Of a stretch of DNA of 64,000 bases, positions 48,056-60,871 are shown piece by piece (position 1 is the stretch's first letter; every line of letters starts with the position of its first letter). The position numbers were made by a program, and so were the translations under genes. The stretch spans positions 248,001 through 312,000 of the forward strand of contig MU839112.1 of NCBI GenBank assembly GCA_030685235.1, written 5' to 3'. The notes beneath the pieces are model-generated. The model ran no database searches. It had not been told where the DNA came from and saw only the letters and a program-made list of their open reading frames with translations. This DNA is from Copromyces sp. CBS 386.78. Its lineage: Eukaryota > Ascomycota > Sordariomycetes > Sordariales > Sordariaceae.

Positions 48056-51000
48056 TATATTAAATAACCCGCTAATAATAGGACCTTCTTACTAAACTTA
48101 TAAGTTACAATATATATAGTATTAAATTTATTGAATTTTAAGAAGGATTATATAAAATTAATAAATTTAACCGTAGGCATATTAATAATAAAATCTTTTA
48201 TAATTATATTATAAGGCCGTAAGAACGTTCGAATTAATAATAATTCGCCGGGCGTTAATTATTAATTTTATTAATTTTAATAATATACTTCGTAATATTT
48301 AACGTATTCTCGGACTATCTAAATTTTATATTTTATATAAAATTATAATAAATCTACTATTATACAATTAATACTAAAATAATATTTTTCATCGTAAATT
48401 AATTCTAGTATTTTCTATATATAAACGCGAAGGATATATAGACGCCTCTTATTTAAGTAATCGACGTAAAAGAGAAAGCCGTCGTTAATTACGTAAAAAT
48501 TAACCGGGAAATTAAGCCTTTTACCTAAGCGGCGTATATATATATAACCTAGAGTATTAATATTCGCAATTAATTATAAAACCTTATTATATTTTAAATT
48601 GGAGGGGTAAATATCTACGAATATTTATTTGAAGGCGGGAACGATAACTAGCAAAATTGTCCGAATATTTAGAGAAACTTCCGCGTATATAAAGGAAAAA
48701 GCGTTAAAAATTTTTAAATAACCGAAATAAGACTAAATATTAGCAAATTCGTCCGATAAATCGTTATTATTAACGACTTCAACTATAAATAGCCTTAATA
48801 AAGCGTCGAATATAATATTTAATAGTTTTAAAATATAGAAAATATTTAAATTAAATTATAATACTTAATTAATAATATTAGCGAACTTAAAGTTTACCTT
48901 CGCCAAATCCATCGTTTTCAAAAATATATATTTAATAATATTAATAATAGAAGCGTAATTTATAATAATATTTATAAATTAAATATTAAATTAAATTATT
49001 TTCTATAAATTTTATAATATTTAAATAATAGTTATAATCTCTATTTCTATTAAACTATATTTCTTTTCCGTAAAAGTCGTTAATTTTAATAAGAAATAAA
49101 TAAATTTAATTATCGTTAATAGGATTTTATTTATACTAAGAATAAATTCGCTATCCTATTCGTATTTGAATTAGAAGACGTAAATACTATATATAATATT
49201 ACTAGTATTAATTTTAATAAATAATACGTCTATTTTAACGTAATAATATAAATACATTTAATTATATAAATTTTCCTATATACTACGAAAAGCTTCGAAC
49301 TCTTCCTTAGTAAACTTAAATTTAACTTTAAAAATATAAGCCTTTCTCGCTTATTTTATCGCTCCTAATTTTAGATCTCCTAATTTTCGTATTCGTTTTA
49401 ATAACTCCGTTTTCTTATAATTAAACAATTCCTCTTTTACGGCGAATTATAACATCCTTTAACGTAATTAACCGGCTATACCCAAATAAATTTCTAGGAC
49501 ATTTAGTATATTAAAGAAATTAAATTGTTAGAATACTTTAATATAGTCTTCCGTATATTAACGACTTTAACCGTTAATAATATTACCGAAATATTAAACG
49601 GACGGGAAAACTATAAATAATTTATAAGCGCCAATATAAATACAATACTTATTAAAGAACGCTATTACAATACTAATATACTCTAAATACTCCTCTTTAA
49701 TATTATTAAAAATAATAATACTCTTAATATAAACGTATATAAATAATTAATAGTCGAAGAATAATTAATCTATAAAACATTATACGAATACGGGCGAATT
49801 TTTAAAACCTATTAGTACGACGTTAAATTATTCTAGCCTATAAAGGCTAATTACTACTATACGATTATAATAGAATATAAAAACGGGTAATTAATAGAAA
49901 AATCCAGTAGCGTTAAAAATTTTAAAGAACTTCTTATTAACTATTCTATTAATTATATCTTCTTAATCGGGTAATAAATAAACGCCCGGTATTATAATAC
50001 TATTTAAAGGGCGAAGATTAATAATTATTCGGGGTTTATCGACGCTATTAACTTTCCGCTATATAATAAAAATAAAGTACGTAATAAGAGTAAACTATAA
50101 TATAAAAGATATTTTACCCTATATATATAATTTATTATACTCTTTATTAAAGAATTCGTAATCTTTAATTTTTAATAAGTAAAATTTAATAATTCTCTAA
50201 TAATTTTACTATTTTTTAACGAAATCTATACGCATTTTATCCTCCTCCTTTATTAGAACGATCTTCCAATTTCTAAAAACGTTAATATATTTATTTAAAG
50301 AACTTTTTATTTATTAAATAAAGTCGAAATTGTTATTATAAATATTAATACCTATTTCGGAAGGAATAGATTCCATATTATTAAATTTATTTAACCTATA
50401 TAATAGGACGCTAAAAACCTTTTTCCGAATCGCTACTTCCTTATTATTTTTAGTATTTTAATTAATATATATAGTGTACTACTTAGGGGAAAGGTTAATT
50501 TATATTTCGGGGGCTAAATAAATTATATTAAATACGTTAAAAAATATAGCCGTTTTAATAATTTTAGGCGATAGGCGTATAATTATATTATACGGGTACC
50601 TATAGGAATAAAAAGGTTATTATTAAATTAATTTAAATACAGAATTACTTTAAAGGTTTTACTATTTACTATAGTATTTAATAAACCGGGTAATTAAATG
50701 TAAAAATTATAAGCGGGATATTTATTTAAGGAGCGTTAATTATTAAATTAAGTATTATATTAGATTAGAAGGATACTGGAACGGTAAATTAGAAGGATTA
50801 TATTTTATTTAGCGAAAACTTCGGTAATAAAAGTATCCTTTCCCGATTCATCTTTCTTAAAGAAAACCTCTTCTTATACTTTTATACTAAATATAGATCT
50901 AAACGAATAAAGAATAATATTAAAATTAAATTTAATATTATAATTGTAAAGAAAATCTATTCTTAATAGTATATTCGGGCCTAATTCCTTAATAATTAAC

Positions 51001-52812
51001 GCGGAAATTTAAAAATAACTATTAACTTTAACGCCGTTAACCCTCCCTTCTATATAAAAGTTAAATTCGGCTATAATATTAATAACTATTTTCGAATTAA
51101 TTCTATTTATAATATTCGGTAGGAATTTAATATACCGAATATTCGGAGAAAATTTTTTAATAAACGCCCGACTTACTACTATTAAAGAATCTCTTAAAGA
51201 ATACCCAAAATTAAAATAAATAGTAATATAAAGCGTATTTAAATTCGATTTAATATCGACCTTTAAATATAATATAGCCTTCCGTAAATTTAATATTCTA
51301 TTCTAGGTAATAATATCTATAATAATTTCAATAATCTATCTTTCTATAAAAGTTAATAGAGCGTATTAATTTCTATATTAAATATCCAATAATTTAGGCT
51401 TCCGACCGTTTATTAAAATAAGTAATCTTAATATAATATCCGCTTCCTTTACCCTCCTACCCTTATTTAAAACTTTTTAGAAAACTCTAGGCGAAGTATC
51501 TTTAGCCTTAAATAAAGGATTAAACGATTTATAAAACGCTTAAGCTATTTCTAAGTATTTGAAAATTGCAGTAAAATTAGAATCGGATAATAGATTTAAT
51601 AATAGGGATTCGTCTTTATTATTATATTTAATACTTACGACGGGTATAATATTAATAATAGTAATAGAAATCGCGTAATTTAATATCGGGGTCGCAAAAA
51701 TTTAAAATATATTATTAAATATATTAGTATAAAGTATAGGGGAATTAATAAAGTAAATAGAAAAAATATTATTATACTTAATAGTAAAATTATTTATATT
51801 AAATTCAATTATTTCCTCTTTAAAATCACTTATAAAATAATAACTTTAATTCTCTAAATAATTAACTTTATCCTCTACTTTAGGTTCGTCTTCAAAAATA
51901 ATAATGCTACTAATATAAATATAATAATTATTTCGAAATTTAATTTATTTACCGAACTTCTTTCTAATACGCCGATAACGATTATTTGAATTAATAATAC
52001 CGGACTTATTAAAATTATCGCTAATCCTCCGAAATAGAAATCTAAGACGATTTCTTTTGGTAAATCTATTATTATTCGGGAAAAAATCCTTCTTATATAT
52101 TCCTTTATTCTCGCCTTAAAACCTAACGTAAGCGGTAAATATAGTATTTAATTCGGTTATATTTTTAAATTCGTTATTAAAAGCGAAGTAAATTAAGCGA
52201 AGACTTTTAATAAAATTAACGAGCTTACTCCGAACTAAATTAACTTTCTTCTTAATATTATTAATATATTATTTAAAAATATATCCGGGGGTAGGTTTAG
52301 TATAATAAGACTTTAATTTAGGGTATAAACTATTTTAAAGACGAATATACAATTAAAAATTAATTAAATTACCCTATAATCGTATATATTTAAATAATTC
52401 TATAAAGAAGTTATATAACGCTAGATTATTTTTTTTATTAAATTTAATAATGAAACGGTAGGTATTGAACTACTTTTATACTTAATCGGATTTAATCTTG
52501 AAAATACGGTAAAAAGCTTCGACAATTTTACCTAAATTACTATTAAACCTAATACGCTTACTCTAAAAAAATATACTAATCTATTAAGAAAGTGTAATAC
52601 TATATAATAAATATTGAAAATTATTAATAATTATTTTGTATCGTTTAATATAAATTAAAATTAAATCTTCGAACGAATTAATAAATAAATAATAATCGGT
52701 AAAAATATTAATTTTACCGTCCATATCGATTCTATAGCGCTTCTTATTTTTAAGGGCGTTAAGATAGAATATTCTAACGTTAAAAAACTTTTACTAAATC
52801 TATTTATTATTA

Positions 52813-53472
52813 GAGAAAGTCTATTTGCACGGTCACGAATGTCTATTTGCACGGTAATCCACTTTTTCCCTCACACATATCCCTAACCCTCGCGCGGCCA
52901 CAGATGTCACATGTATTCTTTCGAAAATTTCGCCCAGAAATCTGGGCATTACCATTCTTTCATGCGTGACATCAGACCGCAGTGCCCAGATCGCACTTTA
53001 CAAGGCATTTTACAGCACACTTTACAGGGCACTTAGCGGCACGGTCGCACATTGTTCAATCGCACTCAATTGAGCGACTATCTCAATCGCACTAAATTGC
53101 TGTCAATTGCCAGTGATTGTTACGGCTGTCAGCGATTGTCACGGCTGTCAGCGATTGTCAGCTGTTAGTGATTGTCACGGCTGTCAGCGATTGGCTGTTA
53201 GCGATTGTCACGGCCGTTAGTAACTATTACGCCTGTCAGCGATTGTCACGGCTGTTAGCGTCTGGCTGTTAGCGACTATTACGGCTGTCAGCGATACGTG
53301 TGCTGTGTAGGGGTTAGAATGTGTAATGGGTTGAAATCTGGGAGCTTGGCGGTCGCGGTACGAGCGAGACTAGTGCTGGCGGGGAGAGGACGGTAGGGTT
53401 AGGGATATATATAAGGGAAAAAGTGGATTACCGTTCAAATAGACATTTGTGACCGTGCGAATAGACTTTCTC
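52813..53472 (-). mobile_element. MITE-2: related element, 660 bp, opposite orientation, not RIP-mutated
   Basis: Begins gagaaagtctatttgcacgg and ends with its imperfect reverse complement; the inverted repeats are about 58 bp. The 8-bp duplication TATTATTA is perfect (52805-52812, 53473-53480). It shares with MITE-1 the first 10 bases of the TIR (gagaaagtct), the ctgtaaagtg units (here reverse-complemented at 52993-53033) and the TGACAGCCG array (reverse-complemented, 53105-53295), but the TIRs diverge after base 10. No coding capacity. Confidence 0.85.
53105..53295. repeat. CGGCTGTCA-type tandem array in MITE-2
   Basis: Repeated cggctgtcagcgattgtca-like units of about 19-21 bp made of two 9-10 bp halves; reverse complement of the MITE-1 motif. 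Confidence 0.8.
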
Positions 53473-54142
53473 TATTATTAATAGTACTAGCGGGAGTAAT
53501 TAATCTTCCGTTTTCGCGCTCTTTAAACTCGGCGATACGAATATAAATCTCCTCGAGTATATTATTAAAGAGCAAAGCGTTTTCTAATATAGTACTAATA
53601 TTATTAGCCTCTTTTAACGGATAGGAAGAGTCGGAAAAATTATTAGTAAAGTATATTAAAGTACGCTACTTATTACTGGAAAAAGTACTTTAATAATTAT
53701 TAAAATATAATAAAGAGAAACCCTACTAAATAAGAGCAAATTAACCGTTAGTAAATTAAATTAATAGAATATAGGTTAAAGAAGTTTATATAGAAGTAAG
53801 TTGAATAAAAGTTTTAAACGCTTAAATTAGCGTTCGCTAAACTAATTAAACTTAATTAATTTATTCGATAAAGCGGGTACGTTATTCAACCTAACGATTA
53901 TATTTCTCGGCTTCGTTATTATTAATAAGCTACTAATCCTATTTAATAAATTCTTTAAAAATTATACTACTATTAATAATACTTTTTATTCTCTTCATTA
54001 CCCTATTATACCGCAAGTTGGCCACTATTTAAAACGCGATCACCGTCGGTTTCGCCGATGATACTAATATTGTCGCGGTGGTTAAGATTATTGAGGAAAA
54101 TTGTCGGACGTTCTAAGCGGCGTGGGATATTTGTTCGGGTTG

Positions 54143-54353
54143 TGTAACGGGGACAGCACGGTTGACACGGGTGCTGGTCGTATAGCTTAATTGAGGTTCT
54201 ATAAAGAGGAGAAAAGTTTGTCTGAGGCGGATCTACCGGAGGTGCGAGGTTTTGAGGGGGGTTGTACGAATATAATTACGGAGATAGCTACGGCGTAATA
54301 GTTCTAGTTATAAAAATTAGAATACTATAACTCCGGGCCCTAGCCTTATAATA
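54143..54353. repeat. Gypsy-2 left LTR (211 bp)
   Basis: Aligns with the right LTR over its whole length with one 5-bp length difference near 54315. It is the 3' LTR with respect to pol. Confidence 0.88.
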
Positions 54354-54662
54354 TTACCCCCTTCCTTCCTTCTCCCTTTCCCCTTCCTGCCTTACTATCC
54401 CGTTGTAGCCGTATATTACCTGCCTTCTATTTTTTTACTAATAGGAAAATTTATTAAATAACGATCGTTCTTACTTATAAGCTTTTAATAAAATAGGCAG
54501 CCGTACGTACAATTGTACCCAAAAATTTATTTATAAAAACCCCCTTCTTCCCTAGCTTTTTTCTTTTCCTTTTCTCCTCCCTTCTTTATTCGCCGCTTAA
54601 TTACTAAAGTAAGTACTATTCTTTAATCCCCTTTAATTATTTACAAATATATACGCGTATAA

Positions 54663-55545
54663 ATGTTCCGTTTTTCTTCTTCCGAATTCTCTTCCCTCTT
54701 TAGCGAATATTCTTCTCTTTCGTCGCGTTCGCCCTAGTTTCCTTTGTACGCTTCTTTGCCTGTCCTTACTGGTCGTAGTTGCGGTAGTGGTATTGTTGCT
54801 ATTCCTAGTGTTATTATTACTCCTAATATCGTCGAAACTTTTAGGAAGTTTATTAAGAAGTATTATAGATTAGTAAGTATTCTTTATCGTCCTTTACCCT
54901 AATTACTCGCTAATTAATTATATTCTTTCGTAGGCGGGATAAGTGTGAACCTTCTACGGTCCTTTATATTTTATATTTTAATATTAAGTATAATTACGTT
55001 ACTAAGTTTAGTATTATTTTATACTTTTTTTACTATAATAATAGTAAGAGATGCAATTGCGTTTCTTTCCTTATTTAGCGGTTCGCCGCTGCTTAGTAAG
55101 CGGCGGTATTTGGGTAGCAGGAGAAAGTGCGCGCTTATATGCGCCGGAGTTTCGTTATTTAGTGTAATATAGTTGAATTTTTAAAGGATTAGGTTATCGA
55201 TTAGTGAGTTTTGTCCTTTAATTTAAATTTATTAAATAAATAAGGTTAATAATAGTTAAATATAAGTATAACTGGTTATTGGATTTCCTTAACCTTAAGG
55301 TCGCCGTTATTCCTGCTACTTTAGCCTATATTGCTACTCCTACCGTTGTCCCCGCTTCCGCCCGTACGCTGTTTTCTAATTGTATTACCCCTTTCCGCCC
55401 TACTATTCGCCCCGCCGTTCGCTTCGCCGCTACGCCTATTATTAATAATATTATTAAATTGATTATTCGTTTGGAGGATTACGAGCGGAGGATTTTAGAG
55501 TTAGAGGCTAAAGGTTATTGCCTTCGTAAGACCCCGAAGAAATAG
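54663..55545 (+). pseudogene. Antisense two-exon gene carried by Gypsy-2, decayed
   Basis: Exon 1 is 54663-54872 (70 codons, one stop). A 61-bp intron (54873-54933) has GTAAGT at the donor, an AATTA-rich interior and CGTAG at the acceptor. Exon 2 is 54934-55545 in the matching phase (204 codons to a natural TAG), giving about 273 residues. Exon 2 has roughly fifteen internal stops, nearly all TAA/TAG as expected from CAA/CAG by RIP, but none in the last 88 codons. The C-terminus (LIIRLEDYERRILELEAKGY, ending RKTPKK) looks like a short coiled coil. The gene is antisense to pol and sits next to the 3' LTR. An antisense extra gene is known in Boty-type gypsy elements of Botrytis (brtn); homology to it is not shown. 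Function unknown. Confidence 0.6.
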
Positions 55546-55599
55546 TAGTTTTAAAATTTAAAATAGAAGTTTTTAGTAATTTATTTCGCTTAGCGACTT

Positions 55600-58500
55600 T
55601 ATTTCGTCGTTATTATTAACGTTATTACTTTATATATTTTATAATATAATAATTTACTAGCCTGTTATTAATATTTGCTGGGCTATATTTTATTTTAAAA
55701 CGATTTAAGGCGGTTATATTAACGAATTTTTATAAGGGTTCTTATATTTATTAAATTTATCCTTCCTAATTAATTAAAAGTATTTTACGACTTTTAACGG
55801 TTTCTACGTAGAGGATTTCTTTTATTATATATTTTTTTTTACTGTTAATTATAATAGCCGGCGGTTAGGAATCGGTAGTAATTTACTTTAGTAGCGGGTT
55901 ATTTTTAGCTCTTTTGAATAAATTAATATGAAATTTATCGAATACTTTCGAGGAAAGGTCGGAAAATTCTATTATAAATGGATTGAGGATTTATAATATT
56001 ATATATTTAGTGTAGATTTAATTGAATTTTTTCTTTAGGCGCGCCGTAGAGAAGTTTTTGAAGTTAAATTAAATTTTGTCTCTTATTTTGAAAATTTCTA
56101 CGGGCTCTTTTTTGCGGTTAGTAAAACGTTTTTGCTTTTAAACGGATATAATTATTATCGTTTAATATAAATTTATAATTTATTATAGTGTAGAGACGAA
56201 GTTGCTAGCCTTCGCCTACGGGTCTTTAAATTTTATTTTTATAGAGGGTATTACGAAGGCTACCGGTGATTACGGGTAGTAGTTATAGGTAGTAAAGAAG
56301 GGAGATATTCCGATTGCAATATTAATCCGGTTATTGATTATTAATTAGGCGGCCGGATATTAACGATCCTAATCGTTTTAAGCGTAGTTAATAAAGATTT
56401 TTAAGAATATTTAGACTTTTTAATTTATTTTTTCGGGACTATTATTTGTTTATAGGTAGAAGGCGGTATTTAGTAGCTATTTAATTCCTAGAAGGTCGTA
56501 GAAACGCTTTTAGAAACGGTTGGTCTAATTTGTACTTCTATTATTAACGATAAAGTGTAATTAGCCGTAATATTTTATAAAATAATGGAAAAACGCTTCT
56601 ACAACTATTTCTATTTTTATAGATAGGATAAGTTCGAAGATTACTATTTTGTTGAATTTATTTTTAATAATAAAAAGGTTAGTATAACCTCTTATAGAAG
56701 GGAAATCGGTAATAAAGTTTATTTAAATTTCTTTAAAGAATTGGTTAGGGATAGGGAGGGGTTTTAATAACCCCTTTTTCTAATCTCTCTAATATTTTAT
56801 TTTATTGTACGTATTATAATTAGTTAAGACCGATGGATATATAAATTTATTAGCGGCTAATAAAAGTTTTTATTTATAGCGTAAATAGTATTTTCTCTTT
56901 TAAGGTAGCTTAAGGCCTTCGAGTCGTAGGTTTTTTAGATAATGCGAGTGCGAAGAATATTTTTCTTTAAGTTTTTTAGGGATATATAGAGAGCGGCCGC
57001 TTCTATAATTACGGAGGCATTGGGAATTTAGACGTGCCTTCTATAATAGAGTTTATTTAATTTATTAATTGTATATTCGCTGAATTGTATTTTTAGGCCT
57101 TATATTAATGTTAGGAGGGTTTTATTTTCGTTAATAATTGTTTAACGGATTATTTAGTAAACTTCGTTTTCTTAGGAGAGTTTGTTGTAGAATTATTGTA
57201 AATCCGGATTTTTAAATACTTTTATATTCCCTTTTACGGTAGTGGTAGGCGCTATACGAATGTAGTTTTTGAGGGCGGCCTTAGGGATAAGTTGTATATC
57301 CTTCGCTTCGGCGTTTGTACTATTGGGTTTATTTTAGTTTTAACGAGATAGAGTGTTTAGGATTACGGCGAATTTACTTGGGTAATAGAGGATTTCGAAG
57401 TTGAAATGGGAGAAAAATTCGGCCTATTGTATTTAGCGTTTAGAGAGTTGATGCCTCTTTATAAAGTATTTAAGGTTGCGGTGATCTATTATTATTACGA
57501 ATTTTTTGTAGTTGCGAAGTTCGGCCGATTATTCTTCTATATATTTAATAACGGTTAATATTTCTTTATTATAGATAGGGTAGTTATGTTCGGTAGGTAT
57601 TAGCTTTTACGAATAATAGGCGACGGCGGTTTTTTAGCCGTTTCTTTCTTAAGTAAGTACGTTACCGAGATTATAATTGTTGTAATTTATTTCGAAAAAG
57701 GTAGGGAGATTTGGATCTTATTGGGTAAGGATAGGAGTTTTTATGAATAATTATTTCAGTTTTTTAAAGGTTTTATTATATTCTTTAATTTATTCGAAAG
57801 GGACCCCCTTATTCGTAAGCGTAGTTAGCGGTTTTATTATAAAAGAGAAGGCTTTAATAAATATTTAATAATAGTTAATAAACTTTAAAAAGTTCTTTAC
57901 CCTTTTTTAAAATATAGGTACTTCTTATTCGACGATTACTTTAATTTTTTCTAGATTTATTTAAATGCCGACCCTTACGATTATAATAAAGCCGAAATAT
58001 TTAATATTTTTAATAGTAAATTCGTATTTCTTCGGGTTAAAATAGAAATTTATAATTATTATACGCTCTACGATTTTGCGTACTTTAATTATATAATTAG
58101 CCTTCGAATTAAATTAAAAAATTAATATATTATTTATATAGGCGGAGGTAAATTCGTCGAAATAGTTACCTAAAATATTATTAATATACTGTTAAAACGT
58201 TGTAAGTATACTATATAGTTTAAATAGTATTATTATTTATTCGAATAATTTGTAGTGGTATTTAAACGCCGTCTTGCCTTCCTCGCTATTTATTATACGG
58301 ATTTTATAGAAAGCTTGTACTACGTCTATTTTAGTAAGTTATTTATTTTACTTTAGCAATAATTTTGAAAATCTTTTTAATTAGTAGTAAGGGGTAGCAG
58401 TCTATTCTAGTAATATCGTTGAAAATTTTATAATTATAGTAGAAGCGGAGATTATTATTAAATTTTTTAATAAAGAGTATTAGTATGGCCGTAGGGGAAT

Positions 58501-59250
58501 TATTAGTACGAATAAACCTTTTATTTATAAAGTTTTTAATTATTTCTTTTAATATTAAAAGTTCCTTTCGAAATATATTATAGAAGTAATTTACAAGTAG
58601 TAGGAGCTTTTAATTGGTTTCGTCCTTCTTAATTTCGATTTTGTAATTAATACTTAGGCGATAGGGGTTGAATTTATTAGCTTTAAATTATTTTTAAACG
58701 AATAAAAAATTGTAGAATTCTACGGGGATATATTTTCGTAATTCTTTTCCTAATAAATTAATTTTTAGCTTAAGAGCCTTTTCGATATTTTATAGGTTAA
58801 CCGAAAGTATTGCCGATTTTATAGCTCTCTAGCTATTCCCTTTCCGGATTCGATTTATAATAGGTATAAATATAGTTATTGTATAATAAACGGCCTTTCT
58901 AATTTCCCTCTCTTTAGGGGAAGAGCCCTTTAGGGAATATTTTAAGTACGGTATTTAATAACTAGTTACCTTGTATTAGAATTTATATTCGTAGGGGATA
59001 GAATAGGCTTTTATTATTATTAGCTACGGTTTTCTTAAAATAACTGGGAATTCTAATTATAGGACGATATAAGCGTAGATTATAGAATTATAGCCGTAAA
59101 TATTTGCTTTAAAATATATTATCCCTTTAATTTTGATTCCCTCTATTTCGGCGGACGTTCCTTTAATTATTCTTTTAAGTATGGGGATTACGGGAATTTT
59201 TAATTGCTCGACGACCTTTTTACTAATTATAGTATAGTACTAATAACCTT
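55600..59250 (-). pseudogene. Gypsy-2 pol, RIP-degraded
   Basis: The reverse transcriptase reads INNILGNYFDEFTSAYINNILIF at about 58110-58190 in the minus direction; the family has AYLDDILIF, so both catalytic Asp codons became Asn. Integrase and RNase H are expected at about 55700-57700 by position. Stops throughout. Confidence 0.7.
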
Positions 59251-60660
59251 TATTAACGAAAGTATAGAAACGATTTTTATTATTAATAATTATAAGTATT
59301 TTTATAATATTTATTTTTATAGGACTTGGGAAGCTCTTTACTCCCATTTCTTTACTTAATACTTTAGAACGTTCTTTTATTCGACTACGTAAAGGAATTA
59401 TTTTTTTTCCGATTTATTAGCGGTAGAGTAATCGTCGCTATTATTATCCTTTAATATTAATTCTACTTTAGGTTTAATTTTAATAGCCTTAACGCCGATA
59501 GCGGTAGGACGTTAAATAAGTAAATATTTATAGTTATTAATTATATATCTATTCGTTTTATATTGTAGGTAGAGGCCTTGAACGCAACGCTTATTTCTTT
59601 CCTCTATGGAAATTTATTTAGCGCGCTTCTTATCCTTATTATTCTTCGTCTTCGTATACCCTATTATTATAGGAATATTACTATTTATATCTTTAAAGAG
59701 GGTAGCCGGAGCGGTTTAGGCGCTCTAATAGCGGGAGAATAAATTTTAACGGGAATTATAGTTATTACGAAAAGTATACTCCGGGAAAATTTTATTATTT
59801 TCGTATTTATATACAATATTTTTTAACTATTCGACGTAGAGGGAATAAGTCTGAAGTATACAAATAAAGATTAATTAATTATAGAAATTTATAAATATTA
59901 AAGTTTCTAGCTAAATAAATTTAGAATTATCTTCCTAAATAAAATTATTAGCTTTAGTAAAATTAATTTTAAAGGTAGGGAGTTATTCGGATAAGGTTTA
60001 ATTATTTTTTTAGCGAATAGATTATAAATAAGTAAATACGAAGCGTTTTTTATTCTTATTATTGAAAATTTTCTTTAATTAATTAAAAAAATCTTCGGAG
60101 TTGTAAGCTCCGCTTATTCTTCCTTAGCGTTAAAAGGTTTCTATTATAAGTATTTTATCGGCGGGGAGGGTATTTAATAATATTAGCTATTTAAATTTAT
60201 TACTAGCAATAGCCCCGGCAATTCTTTCCTCTTTATAGGTAAGTTTTAATCGAATTATGTAGAGACTAAAAGAGGCGGCGGTATTATCCTACTTCGGCTA
60301 GCGAATATTCTTACGCTTAGAATTGTACAATAGAACGGCTTCTTGGGTATTAATTAGGGCGCTTAAATTAGCGGTAATTATTATAGAGTATTACGTACTT
60401 TAGGAAGCGGAATTAATTACGGCCTTAACGGCGGTAGAGAATTTATTACTAGTAAAGATCTCTATAGCGAAGGCTCTTTTATTTATAAGGACGCGGAGGC
60501 GCTTATTTTCGAAGCGTTTAGCTTCTACGGTAGCGGTAGCCTACTATTCGATAGTAGTAGTATTGGCGGCTACGACGAAATCGACGGGCAGCCCTTCTAC
60601 GTTTAATTATACCGGCGGCGCCGATCTATTTTATTTTATTAGGTTTATTATTTAATAGAA
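59250..60660 (-). pseudogene. Gypsy-2 gag, position-based
   Basis: The region between pol and the 5' LTR on the minus strand is where gag must lie. Frames are interrupted by stops and I identified no knuckle by eye. Assigned from element architecture only. Confidence 0.45.
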
Positions 60661-60665
60661 TTTAA

Positions 60666-60871
60666 TGTAACGGGGATAGTACGGTTAATACGGGTACTAA
60701 TTGTATAATTTAATTGAAGTTTTATAAAGAGGAGAAAAGTCTGTCTGAAGCGGATCTACTGGAGGTACGAGGTTTTGAGGGGGGCTACGCGAGCATAGCT
60801 ACGGAGATAGCTACGGCGTAATAGCTCTGGTCGTGCAGAGCGCCACAGCTCCGGGCCCTAGCCCTATGATA
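60666..60871. repeat. Gypsy-2 right LTR (206 bp)
   Basis: It is the 5' LTR with respect to pol. Its right half (60760-60871) keeps a high G/C content and CpG/CpA sites. Confidence 0.88.

Larger units (their letters stand above)
46250..51900 (-). pseudogene. Gypsy-3 pol with chromodomain, RIP-degraded
   Basis: Reverse transcriptase block at 49700-50130: PRIIINLRPLNSIIIPGVYL, then ATGFFYQLPV-like, QFNVVLIGFKNSPVFVQ-like, and YVYIKSIIIF where YIDDIVIF is expected, so the catalytic Asp pair is lost. After the integrase, the C-terminus reads EIERLVV..., KYLIKWIGF-like and LKEKVKEFKYEYP (about 46290-46480), the pattern of a chromodomain (EIERILD..KYLVKWKGY). Chromodomains target integration to heterochromatin. 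MITE-1 splits it at 47236. Stops are RIP-type. Confidence 0.7.
54143..60871 (-). mobile_element. Gypsy-2: complete Ty3/gypsy retrotransposon, pol on minus, extra antisense gene
   Basis: LTRs at 54143-54353 (211 bp) and 60666-60871 (206 bp) both start TGTAACGGGG and share gaggagaaaagt and ctccgggccctagcc. Target duplication GGTTG at 54138-54142 and 60872-60876. Pol and gag run right to left. The LTRs, especially the right one, are less RIP-mutated than the interior. A plus-strand gene remnant lies between the end of pol and the left LTR. Confidence 0.9.
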
